Source: Ignavibacteriales bacterium (GTDB taxonomy: Bacteria; Bacteroidota; Ignavibacteria; T3Sed10-11). From it: DNA of 7,592 bases. Positions 1-5,593 of this stretch are shown in pieces. Each line of letters begins with the position of its first letter. Position 1 is the first letter of the stretch. Under the pieces are notes generated by a model. It was given only the letters and a program-made list of their open reading frames with translations. It was not told the origin of the DNA and did no database searches. The stretch lies in assembly GCA_003560935.1 (NCBI GenBank), contig PWJF01000324.1:1-7592 (forward strand), read 5' to 3'. Made by a program: the position numbers and the translations under genes.

Positions 1-1
1 A

Positions 2-1144
2 TTGTATATGCGCAACAGCACCGGCAACCGGAACCGCGAGTTCACCGTATACGGCATCGAACCCCGCCTCCAGATCACGCACCGCTTGATCGGTATTCCG
101 GGCGAGCTCGATCTCGGCACGCGAATACATTTTGAAGATATGCATATTCTGCGCATCAACGGTACGACGCCGACGGCATTATCCGGAACGATCACCGAAG
201 ACGAGCTGCGTACGACACAGGCGGTATCCGGATTCGTTAAAAACCGTTTTGTATTGAACGGAGCAATCGACGTAACGGCCGGTTTGCGCGTGGAACAATT
301 TAATTTCACACGGATTTTCAGACGCGGTGTTGTCAACGGTCAGGTAACCGATATCCACCGGGAAGGCACAACAAAATCGACCGAAGTGATTCCGGGTATT
401 GGACTAACCTATAAACCGTACGAAACAATTACGCTCTTCACCGGACTGCACCGCGGTTTCTCGCCCCCGCGCGTTCAGGATGCGATAGACGGCGATGCGC
501 AAAACCGCGAACTCGATGCGGAACGAAGCTGGAATTACGAGCTCGGCATCCGCACCTCACCGTTCCGGTGGCTCTATGGTGAAGTGACTGCTTACTATCT
601 CGATTTCCAGAACCAGATCATCCCCGCATCCGAAGCGGGCGGCATCGATACACGGTTGATTAACGCCGGCGAAACACAGCATAAGGGCGTTGAAGCTTCA
701 CTCGGCATCGACTTCGGTATGCTGTTCGGCTATTCGTCGAACTTCATCGTCGAAGGATCGCTTACGCTTTCCGATGCATCGTTCTCGTCGGGGATATATG
801 AAGGAAACCGGCTTCCGCACGCTCCCGAGTATATGTACACGGTCGGCATCAACTACCGCCACCCGTCCGGTTTCGATATCGGCGTGACTGGATTTTACTC
901 CGGCGATCAATTTACCGACCGCGCAAACACAGTTGAAGGTTCCGCCGACGGCGAAGTCGGTCTGATCGACGCATATAACGTCTGGGATCTCTCGGTAAAT
1001 TACAAGCTTCCCTGGCTCGATGCGAAAGTATTCGGCGCCGTGAAGAACATATTCGATCACGTATACATAGCATCCCGCGCACCGCGGGGAATATTCCCCG
1101 GACCGTTCAGACAGTTTAATGTCGGCGTACGATGGGAATTGTAA
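2..1144 (+). CDS. TonB-dependent outer-membrane receptor, FecA-type, C-terminal part (5' end outside window)
   Basis: This is the last 380 residues of an outer-membrane beta-barrel receptor that takes up a ferric chelate using energy from TonB. The plug domain and first strands lie left of the window; the frame is open at base 2, so the first codon is not a real start. Seen in the sequence: alternating barrel strands throughout, GLHRGFSPPRVQDAI near residues 150-164, LINAGETQHKGVEASLG near 219-235 (a segment typical of TonB receptors), HAPEYMYTVGINY near 275, and a terminal strand NIFDHVYIASRAPRG followed by PGPFRQFNVGVRWEL. The YIASRxPRGIxPG ending is typical of the FecA/siderophore receptor group. 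The last residue is Leu, where many outer-membrane barrels end in Phe. The ligand cannot be read from the sequence, but the downstream ferric-iron ABC genes on the same strand support an iron chelate. The 285-bp gap to the next gene makes a shared transcript uncertain. Confidence 0.9.
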   Translation: MYMRNSTGNRNREFTVYGIEPRLQITHRLIGIPGELDLGTRIHFEDMHILRINGTTPTALSGTITEDELRTTQAVSGFVKNRFVLNGAIDVTAGLRVEQFNFTRIFRRGVVNGQVTDIHREGTTKSTEVIPGIGLTYKPYETITLFTGLHRGFSPPRVQDAIDGDAQNRELDAERSWNYELGIRTSPFRWLYGEVTAYYLDFQNQIIPASEAGGIDTRLINAGETQHKGVEASLGIDFGMLFGYSSNFIVEGSLTLSDASFSSGIYEGNRLPHAPEYMYTVGINYRHPSGFDIGVTGFYSGDQFTDRANTVEGSADGEVGLIDAYNVWDLSVNYKLPWLDAKVFGAVKNIFDHVYIASRAPRGIFPGPFRQFNVGVRWEL

Positions 1145-1231
1145 GCGCGGAAGTCGTGATTAGAAACGGTATTTATAATTATGCATGGATGCATGATTGG
1201 GTGATTGGTGGAGATCATTTGAGCGACGGCA

Positions 1232-1366
1232 CGTGCGGGGAGTTCCCCTCTAACAAGAGGGGCTAGGGGTGTGTGCCTATATATAAGCAGATAAGTAAAT
1301 TTCAAGGAAATCGCATGGGAAAAGATATGCACCTCCGCCCCCTTTTTAGAGGGGAGGTCCCTCACG
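1232..1366. repeat. Inverted pair of GC-rich palindromes (REPIN or MITE-like)
   Basis: The intergenic space 1145-1429 contains two related GC-rich elements in opposite orientation. The left arm (1232-1271) has the hairpin CCCCTC-taacaa-GAGGGG at 1245-1262. The right arm (1331-1366) has CCCCT-ttttag-AGGGG at 1339-1354. Read on the minus strand, the right arm aligns with the left one: both begin CGTG, share TCCCCTCTAA, and continue with GGGGC and GGTG, with a few single-base gaps. About 60 AT-rich bases separate the arms. This layout fits a REPIN or a small non-autonomous element. The left hairpin could also act as the 3' end of the receptor transcript, but it has no T-run after it, so I do not call a terminator. 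The palindrome is a different family from the ACCCC-GTA-GGGGT units near 4050-4370. Confidence 0.6.
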
Positions 1367-1413
1367 ATTGCCATCAAAAGAAGGCAAGCACGCTTAATCG
1401 TTTTGCTATAAAA

Positions 1414-1421
1414 TAATTTTG
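1414..1421 (+). promoter_or_regulatory. Possible Bacteroidota-type -7 element upstream of fbpA
   Basis: TAATTTTG matches the TAnnTTTG form of the Bacteroidota housekeeping promoter -7 box. It lies 8 bases before the ATG at 1430, which would leave almost no leader. No well-spaced -33 box is present; TTTTG at 1401-1405 is too close. No Shine-Dalgarno sequence precedes this ATG, unlike the genes at 4583 and 5594. Weak call. No Fur-box-like 19-mer was recognised in the gap. Confidence 0.2.
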
Positions 1422-1429
1422 CATTTACT

Positions 1430-2413
1430 ATGATACGATTTCTTCTCACATTTTTAATTCTCATTTCCTTACCGCTCGACGCTCAGGAACTGATAATCTA
1501 CTCCGGTCGGAGCAAGAGTCTTGTCGAGCCGTTGATTGAGCAATTCGAAAAAGAGAGCGGCATACGGGTACGAGTTCGCTACGGCGATACGTCGCAGCTT
1601 GCGGTCGCGCTGCTTGAGGAAGGTCGCCGATCGCCAGCCGATGTTTTCTGGGCACAGGACGGAGGTGCGCTGGGAGTACTGAGCAACCGCAACATGTTCA
1701 CTCAATTGCCTGCAGAACTCATCGAAAAAACTCCGGAGTTATTCCACAGCAGCGACAGAACGTGGGTCGCGACGAGCGGCAGGGCACGTGTGCTTGCATA
1801 CGCACCGGCACGGGTGGCTCCGGAGGATCTTCCCGAATCGATTTACGACCTCGCCGATCCGAAATGGTCAAACCGCATCGGCTGGGCGCCGCAGAACGCC
1901 TCGTTCCAAACGTTTGTCTCCGCCATGATCGAAATGGACGGACGCGAAAAAGTGAAAGAGTGGCTGACCGCAATTCGCACCAACGGCGCGAAATCGTACC
2001 GGTCGAACGTTCCCATCATTCAGGCGCTTGCCGCAGGAGAGATCGATGTCGGGATAACGAACCATTATTATCTGATCCGCTTCAAGCAGGCGGATGAAAA
2101 TTTTTCGGTGGAGCAGATGTTTCTCAAAGCGGGCGATCCGGCAAATTTTGTGAACGTTGCCGGCGCAGGTATCTTAACCACCTCACACAATAAAAACAAA
2201 GCCGAAAAGTTTATCGGGTTCCTCCTCTCGACCCGCGGACAGGAGTTCTTTGCAAACGAAGTATACGAATATCCGGTAATCGATCCGGTCTCTCCCAATC
2301 CGGCGCTGCTCCCCTTACCGGAGCTCCTTGAGATCATGCCGCAGGTCAACATCGATCAACTCGATACGCTCGACGAAACGCTGCGATTGCTCAGGAAAGT
2401 CGGCTTGCTATGA
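1430..2413 (+). CDS. fbpA: Periplasmic ferric-iron-binding protein of an ABC importer (FbpA/FutA type)
   Basis: Secreted solute-binding protein that captures Fe3+ in the periplasm and hands it to the permease encoded next. The 327-residue length is usual for the family. Residues 1-19 form a clear signal peptide (MIR, then a hydrophobic stretch FLLTFLILISLPL, then DAQ before ELIIYSGR), which also fixes the start at 1430; no Shine-Dalgarno is visible. The mature N-terminus IYSGR (Y24), the segment ADVFWAQDGGALGVL near 70-84, and GITNHYYLIRF at 208-218 are family hallmarks. The adjacent Y213 and Y214 correspond to the paired tyrosines that ligate iron in FbpA-type proteins. EYPVIDPV near 280-287 also fits the family. 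The TGA stop overlaps the next ATG in an ATGA arrangement, so translation is probably coupled. A related binding specificity (for example another oxyanion or thiamine) is less likely given the tyrosine pair and the FecA-like receptor upstream. Confidence 0.92.
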   Translation: MIRFLLTFLILISLPLDAQELIIYSGRSKSLVEPLIEQFEKESGIRVRVRYGDTSQLAVALLEEGRRSPADVFWAQDGGALGVLSNRNMFTQLPAELIEKTPELFHSSDRTWVATSGRARVLAYAPARVAPEDLPESIYDLADPKWSNRIGWAPQNASFQTFVSAMIEMDGREKVKEWLTAIRTNGAKSYRSNVPIIQALAAGEIDVGITNHYYLIRFKQADENFSVEQMFLKAGDPANFVNVAGAGILTTSHNKNKAEKFIGFLLSTRGQEFFANEVYEYPVIDPVSPNPALLPLPELLEIMPQVNIDQLDTLDETLRLLRKVGLL

Positions 2414-3987
2414 TCAAACACGATCGTAAAGGTATTGCGTCGATTCCATGGTACATCCTGCTGCCCGTCATCCTTGCAGGCACGGGCGTCCTGGTTCCGT
2501 TAGTCTATCTCCTGGTACGCGCCTTCGAAGCCGACGCCGAAGCGCTCAGAACAATCGTCTTTCGTCCGCGAACCTTCACGCTTTTCCTCAATACCGTCGC
2601 ACTTACCGCGGGCGTGCTCGTATTCACGATTACCCTTGCGCTGCCGTTATCCTGGCTCACTACGCGTACAGACATAAAGGGGAAAAAGATCTTTACACTG
2701 CTCGGCGTGCTGCCGCTTGCCATACCGGGTTACGTCATGGCATACGCCCTGCTCGGTATGTCGGGACCGTACGGCGCCGCCGCCGATCTTTTCGGTATAA
2801 CGCTTCCCCGGCCTGGCGGATACTGGGGATCGTTGATCGCGCTAACGCTCTATCTCACGCCGTACCTGTTTATCAACCTCCGTTCGGCGCTGCTCGGATT
2901 GGATCCGGCGCTTGAGGAGACGGCGCAGAGTTTCGGATACAAACCTCGCATCGTATTTTTTAACACGGTGCTGCCGCAGCTCCGTCCCGCGTTATATTCG
3001 GGTGGGTTGCTCGTCAGCCTTCACGTGCTCGGCGACTTCGGCGCGGTATCGCTGATGCGGTTCGAGACGTTCAGCTACGCGCTCTTTCTTCAGTACACCG
3101 CAGCATTCGACCGGATCTACGCGGCGTGGCTCGCGATCTTTTTAATCCTCATGACGGTAAGCCTGTTGTTTGTGGATGCGAGACTGCTTCGAGGTCTGCG
3201 TCTATCGCGATCCGGACGCGGAGCCGTAAAACATACACGCATCGTACCGCTCGGCAGATGGAAGATACCCGCGTATCTGTTTCTCTGCACGTTGACGTTC
3301 ATCAGTCTCATCGCACCGGTCGGCACGATAGTGTACTGGTTCGTCTCGCAGCCGGGCACAATAAACATGAGCGGATTATGGCCGGCGCTGAGCGGATCGC
3401 TGAGCGTATCGGTCCCCTCCTCGGCACTCGCCGCGCTGCTGGCGCTGCCGCTTGCCTATCTGGGCGTCCGGTATCCGTCGGCAATTTCGCGGGCGTTCGA
3501 ACGCGTCGCGTATGTGGGATATGCAATTCCGCCGCTTGCTTTTGCATTGTCGCTGATATTCTTCTCGCTGCAGGCCGTACCGTTTCTCTATCAAACGTTG
3601 ATCCTGTTAATTTTCGCGTTCACCTTACATTATCTTGCCGAGGCGATGGGACCGATACGGAGCGCGTTATATCAGGCGCCGCCGCAGATCGAGGAGGCGG
3701 CGCGCTCGTTCGGCTATCATCCGTTCGTCGCGTTCTTTAAAGCGACGCTTCCCCTACTCAGAAAGGGAATTATCGCAAGCATGGCGTTTGTATTTCTCTC
3801 GGCGATGAAAGAACTGCCGCTGACATTCCTTCTCTCGCCGATAGGATTCGAGACGCTTGCACTCAATGTTTGGAGTTATACCATCGAGGCAATGTTTGCG
3901 GAAGCTGCCCCGTTCGCATTGGGGATTGTTGCGGTTTCAGCGGTGTTTGTGACTGTTTTGTTGCGGCAGGAGCGGGGGGAGAGATAA
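2410..3987 (+). CDS. fbpB: Ferric-iron ABC transporter permease, fused two-domain (FbpB type)
   Basis: Inner-membrane channel of the iron importer. The 525 residues contain two binding-protein-dependent permease domains in one chain, as in FbpB and ThiP. Each carries the cytoplasmic loop that docks the ATPase: EETAQSFGYKPR with following LPQLRPAL (residues 169-195) and EEAARSFGYHPF with following LPLLRKG (428-453). Many hydrophobic segments are evident, roughly from residue 13 onward and again from about 287. The start overlaps the fbpA stop; AGGAAA at 2393-2398 could be a weak ribosome site. The expected ATPase gene does not follow; repeats and a transposase do. Residues 485-521 (3862-3972) are duplicated at 5059-5169. 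In that tail four of six Val codons are GTT, whereas the start of the gene mostly uses GTC, GTA and GTG, a weak hint that the tail has a different history. The protein looks full length and functional. Confidence 0.92.
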   Translation: MIKHDRKGIASIPWYILLPVILAGTGVLVPLVYLLVRAFEADAEALRTIVFRPRTFTLFLNTVALTAGVLVFTITLALPLSWLTTRTDIKGKKIFTLLGVLPLAIPGYVMAYALLGMSGPYGAAADLFGITLPRPGGYWGSLIALTLYLTPYLFINLRSALLGLDPALEETAQSFGYKPRIVFFNTVLPQLRPALYSGGLLVSLHVLGDFGAVSLMRFETFSYALFLQYTAAFDRIYAAWLAIFLILMTVSLLFVDARLLRGLRLSRSGRGAVKHTRIVPLGRWKIPAYLFLCTLTFISLIAPVGTIVYWFVSQPGTINMSGLWPALSGSLSVSVPSSALAALLALPLAYLGVRYPSAISRAFERVAYVGYAIPPLAFALSLIFFSLQAVPFLYQTLILLIFAFTLHYLAEAMGPIRSALYQAPPQIEEAARSFGYHPFVAFFKATLPLLRKGIIASMAFVFLSAMKELPLTFLLSPIGFETLALNVWSYTIEAMFAEAAPFALGIVAVSAVFVTVLLRQERGER

Positions 3988-4047
3988 ACACCTTGCTCTG
4001 CACTTTCATTGAGAAAATTTCTAAAAACATTTAACAATAGTAATATG

Positions 4048-4070
4048 GAAACTCCGTAGGGATGAAATTT
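4048..4070 (+). repeat. REP-like palindrome, copy 1 (diverged)
   Basis: GAAACTCCGTAGGGATGAAA is a diverged + strand copy of the consensus AAACCCCGTAGGGGTGACA, with the stem weakened by two changes (ACTCC / GGGAT). It faces copy 2 at 4106-4126 in inverted orientation with about 35 bases between them, so the two could pair as a larger hairpin. Confidence 0.6.
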
Positions 4071-4105
4071 TCTTTTTGGTATCCTGCTGAATAAAAACAT
4101 TATTA

Positions 4106-4180
4106 TGTCACCCCTACGGGGTTTGATGGTAGATTGGAGTATTACTGTACTACCATAGTTTCACCCCTGACGGGGTTTAA
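4106..4180 (-). repeat. REP-like palindrome dimer, copies 2 and 3 (minus orientation)
   Basis: Copy 2 (4106-4126) contains CACCCCTACGGGGTTTG. Copy 3 (4158-4180) contains TTTCACCCCTGACGGGGTTT, with one extra base in the loop. Both are minus-strand versions of AAACCCCGTAGGGGTGA and start 52 bases apart. The bases between them include CTACCATAG and TGATGGTAG, motifs that recur beside copy 4. Confidence 0.75.
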
Positions 4181-4291
4181 TTGAATCGGCGCGCTGATGT
4201 ATGATTACAACTACGCATATTACGAAAAAACCAACCGTCTGCGGCAGAGACATAATTAAGGCATGCCAATGCTACCAGAATAAATCGCACC

Positions 4292-4366
4292 AAAACCCCG
4301 TAGGGGTGACAGTATGGTAGAAATATTGAACGATAATGAAATAGAAACCCCGTAGGGGTGGCATTT
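4292..4366 (+). repeat. REP-like palindrome dimer, copies 4 and 5 (plus orientation)
   Basis: Copy 4 (4292-4311) reads AAAACCCCGTAGGGGTGACA and copy 5 (4344-4366) reads GAAACCCCGTAGGGGTGGCA, again 52 bases apart. TATGGTAG follows copy 4, as it follows copy 3 when that is read on the minus strand. The dimer is therefore an inverted counterpart of 4106-4180. Only two same-direction units occur, and the intervening bases share motifs between dimers, so this is not a CRISPR array. Confidence 0.8.
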
Positions 4367-4475
4367 TTCTTTTAATTACCCCGAACCGTGCTTAATATAT
4401 TATTGATCAAACTTATAATGTCGTATGACGGCGGTATAAAAATCCTCGAGTGCTTGTAGTTTTTCATATAATGAG

Positions 4476-4499
4476 AAAAATACCGTAAACAGGGGATTG
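4476..4499 (+). repeat. Partial copy of the 5506-5529 hairpin
   Basis: The 24 bases match 5506-5529 at 22 positions, including the 14-base identical run TAAACAGGGGATTG. Here the left stem arm is ACCG instead of CCCC, so the hairpin is broken. The two copies lie either side of the transposase and the permease-tail copy, 1030 bases apart. That offset differs from the 1197-base offset of the permease tail, so they are separate duplications. Confidence 0.5.
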
Positions 4500-4534
4500 A
4501 CATTACGATGTGTAAATTCTATACTAAAAATCAT

Positions 4535-4556
4535 AACCTTGGTGGGGTGACATTTT
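4535..4556 (+). repeat. Degenerate REP-like palindrome at the transposase 5' end
   Basis: AACCTTGGTGGGGTGACATT resembles the palindrome consensus, but its left arm has lost the CCCC stem. The bases that follow (TTTTGATGTAATTATCC) resemble those after copy 5 (TTTTCTTTTAATTACCC), extending the similarity beyond the palindrome itself. It sits 26 bases before the transposase ATG, so it may be the original left end of the element. Confidence 0.45.
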
Positions 4557-4570
4557 GATGTAATTATCCT

Positions 4571-4576
4571 AAGAGG
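4571..4576 (+). promoter_or_regulatory. Ribosome binding site of the transposase
   Basis: AAGAGG lies 6 bases before the ATG at 4583, a good Shine-Dalgarno at normal spacing, and supports that start. Confidence 0.6.
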
Positions 4577-4582
4577 TTCGGC

Positions 4583-5044
4583 ATGGCAAATCCCTATACC
4601 CAATTAAACATTCATGGTATATATGCTGTGAAAGGCCGTGAGAATATCATTATAAACAAATTCCGTGATGATCTATATCGTTATACCTCCGGTATTCTTA
4701 AAAAAAGCAGCGCGTTTCCTCTGGCGGTCGGCGGCTGGAAGGATCACGTCCATGTATTTTTTGAATTGCCGGCAGCACAGGCATTATCCGATATTATGGG
4801 CAGTGTGAAAAGAAACTCCTCAAAATGGATAAATGAAAATAAATTCCTTCCAGGTAAGTTTCATTGGCAGGATGGGTACGCCGCGTTTTCATACGCCCGC
4901 TCACAGCGTGACAGGGTAATAAAATATATCATAAATCAAGAAGCGCATCACCGAGTGATGACATTTAAGGAAGAATATTTTGGGTTTTTAAAGAAATTCG
5001 GTATTCCCTATGATAAACGATATGTTTTTGAATTTTACGATTAA
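4583..5044 (+). CDS. IS200-like Y1 (HUH) transposase, REP-associated RAYT type
   Basis: Single-strand DNA transposase of the Y1 family (IS200/IS605 TnpA type). The 153 residues are the usual length for a stand-alone enzyme. The metal-binding HUH motif is H55-V-H57 in KDHVHVFFEL. The catalytic tyrosine is Y115 in RVIKYIINQEAHHR, followed by the typical N118/Q119. WINENKFLPGKFHWQDGYAAFSYARS (82-107) is the conserved middle segment. These enzymes nick and rejoin single strands at hairpins through a 5'-phosphotyrosine link. The palindrome cluster directly upstream fits a domesticated REP-associated transposase that recognises such hairpins, but that pairing is inference. There is no accessory TnpB gene. 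All catalytic residues are present, so the gene appears intact. Only 12-14 bases separate its stop from the copied permease tail, so little is left of any right-end palindrome. Confidence 0.9.
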   Translation: MANPYTQLNIHGIYAVKGRENIIINKFRDDLYRYTSGILKKSSAFPLAVGGWKDHVHVFFELPAAQALSDIMGSVKRNSSKWINENKFLPGKFHWQDGYAAFSYARSQRDRVIKYIINQEAHHRVMTFKEEYFGFLKKFGIPYDKRYVFEFYD

Positions 5045-5055
5045 TTACAGGTAGC

Positions 5056-5184
5056 GTGCTCAATGTTTGGAGTTATACCAGCGAGGCAATGTTTGCGGAA
5101 GCTGCCCCGTTCGCATTGGGGATTGTTGCGGTTTCAGCGGTGTTTGTGACGGTGTTGTTGAGGCAGGAAAAAGTTGAAGTATAA
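5056..5184 (+). pseudogene. Second copy of the permease (fbpB) 3' end
   Basis: From CTC at 5059 to GAA at 5169 this copies fbpB codons 485-521 (3862-3972) with 106 of 111 bases identical. It stays in frame and then ends differently (KVEV and TAA at 5182-5184, where the full gene ends RGER). It encodes NVWSYTSEAMFAEAAPFALG and so on. Of the five differences, four are synonymous (ACT/ACG, GTT/GTG, CGG/AGG, GAG/GAA) and one changes Ile to Ser. That pattern suggests divergence while both copies were under selection as real permeases, rather than decay after copying. A GTG at 5056 precedes it with no clear ribosome site, so expression is unlikely. It is either the stump of an adjacent paralogous permease or the original gene end displaced by an insertion. 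Confidence 0.85.
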
Positions 5185-5186
5185 AT

Positions 5187-5217
5187 AAAAAAAGACGGGA
5201 AAATGGCCTTTCCCCGT
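5187..5217 (-). terminator. Rho-independent terminator, minus strand
   Basis: On the minus strand the sequence reads ACGGGGAAA, loop GGCCA, TTTTCCCGT, then C and seven T (bases 5187-5193). The nine-pair stem contains one G.U wobble on the minus strand, which would be an A.C mismatch on the plus strand, so the minus direction is favoured. No minus-strand gene ends here, so it may be a leftover of removed DNA or may end an antisense or small RNA. Confidence 0.6.
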
Positions 5218-5222
5218 AGCGA

Positions 5223-5248
5223 CAGCCTATATAAAAGTATATAGGCTG
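5223..5248. other. Perfect 11-bp hairpin
   Basis: CAGCCTATATA, loop AAAG, TATATAGGCTG: eleven consecutive pairs with no mismatch. There is no T-run on either side, so it is not a simple terminator. It could be part of a structured RNA, a protein-binding palindrome, or a hairpin of the kind single-strand transposases recognise. It does not match the ACCCC palindromes upstream of the transposase. Confidence 0.6.
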
Positions 5249-5273
5249 AGACGAAAGGACCACAAACCCGCCG

Positions 5274-5295
5274 GGATGCGGTTAATACCGCATCC
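5274..5295. other. Perfect 9-bp hairpin
   Basis: GGATGCGGT, loop TAAT, ACCGCATCC: nine consecutive pairs, 25 bases after the previous hairpin. The spacer (GAGACGAAAGGACC and so on) is unpaired as far as I can see. Together with 5195-5248 it gives three hairpins in about 100 bases, more than expected for an idle intergenic gap. Confidence 0.6.
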
Positions 5296-5502
5296 TGATA
5301 TTACTATAACAAACTTCATTGAAAAAATCAAGAGAAAAAATCAAGACATAAAAAACTTTGTAATACCAATACCTTCCTCAAAATCTCTGAAACTCATTCT
5401 TGTCGGGATGAGATCATTTACAATCAAGCTTTTCAAACCTCGTCTTGAGAAAAATGAATACTCATTATTTATCTCAATTTACGTATGAATTGTAAATTTT
5501 AC

Positions 5503-5529
5503 AAAAAAAATCCCCTAAACAGGGGATTG
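5503..5529 (-). terminator. Rho-independent terminator, minus strand
   Basis: On the minus strand the sequence reads AATCCCC, loop TGTTTA, GGGGATT, then a run of T (complement of the A-run at 5503-5510). The seven-pair stem is perfect. On the plus strand the hairpin is followed by GCCCTTTATT, which is poor for termination. A broken copy occurs at 4476-4499. No minus-strand gene is visible upstream of it; the RHS-like gene to the right runs the other way. Confidence 0.55.
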
Positions 5530-5583
5530 CCCTTTATTGCGACTTTCGATATTTTTTACGAGTGCACTTTAAATTAATCTATC

Positions 5584-5590
5584 GGGAGGT
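5584..5590 (+). promoter_or_regulatory. Ribosome binding site of the RHS-like gene
   Basis: GGGAGGT ends 3 bases before the ATG at 5594, a strong Shine-Dalgarno at slightly short spacing. An in-frame TAA at 5570-5572 rules out a start further upstream, so the protein truly begins without a signal peptide. Confidence 0.6.
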
Positions 5591-5593
5591 AGT

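Larger units (their letters stand above)
3988..4582. other. AT-rich intergenic stretch carrying a palindrome cluster
   Basis: No protein gene is supported in these 595 bases. The stretch holds five clear and one degenerate copy of a short palindrome (listed separately) and a 24-base partial copy of the hairpin found at 5506-5529. The remainder is AT-rich without recognisable coding. No ATPase gene or remnant of one is visible, although this is where fbpC would be expected. I see no convincing T-tailed terminator directly after the permease stop. Confidence 0.7.
5185..5593. other. AT-rich intergenic stretch with hairpins and minus-strand terminators
   Basis: This gap holds two terminator-like hairpins pointing to the minus strand and two further perfect hairpins (listed separately). 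A 70-codon open frame at 5276-5488 (+) begins inside the second hairpin, lacks a ribosome site and resembles nothing I know; I do not call it a gene. No minus-strand gene is visible that would feed the terminators. Before the RHS-like gene, TTTCGA (5544-5549) and TTTAAA (5568-5573) form only a poor promoter pair. Confidence 0.6.

Noticed and set aside
698..3740. Numerous overlapping open frames on both strands within the receptor, fbpA and fbpB genes
   Set aside because: These are shadow frames of GC-rich coding sequence, rich in Arg/Ser or lacking domain features and ribosome sites.
4106..4366. CRISPR array of short repeats with about 32-base spacers
   Set aside because: Only two units per direction, the orientation flips midway, the repeats are palindromes of about 20 bases, and spacer-like segments share motifs. 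There are no cas genes.
5283..5294. TTAATACCGCAT resembling a 16S rRNA segment
   Set aside because: The match is about a dozen bases, flanks do not continue as rRNA, and the bases are explained by the perfect hairpin.
5195..5300. TPP riboswitch-like fragments: a hairpin ending in GGCTGAGA, then ACCC, then GGTTAATACC
   Set aside because: The essential GGGGTGC segment before the hairpin and the CCTGATC / GCGnAGGG pairing are missing, and the second hairpin is a continuous 9-bp stem without the internal loop. No thiamine gene follows. Probably chance resemblance; a covariance-model search would settle it.
4001..5327. TTCATTGAGAAAAT near 4005 resembling TTCATTGAAAAAAT near 5314, as if both permease tails shared downstream sequence
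   Set aside because: Only about 14 AT-rich bases match and similarity does not extend, so it may be chance.
5276..5488. 70-codon open frame on the + strand
   Set aside because: It starts inside a hairpin, has no ribosome site, is lysine- and isoleucine-rich low-information sequence and matches no family I recognise.
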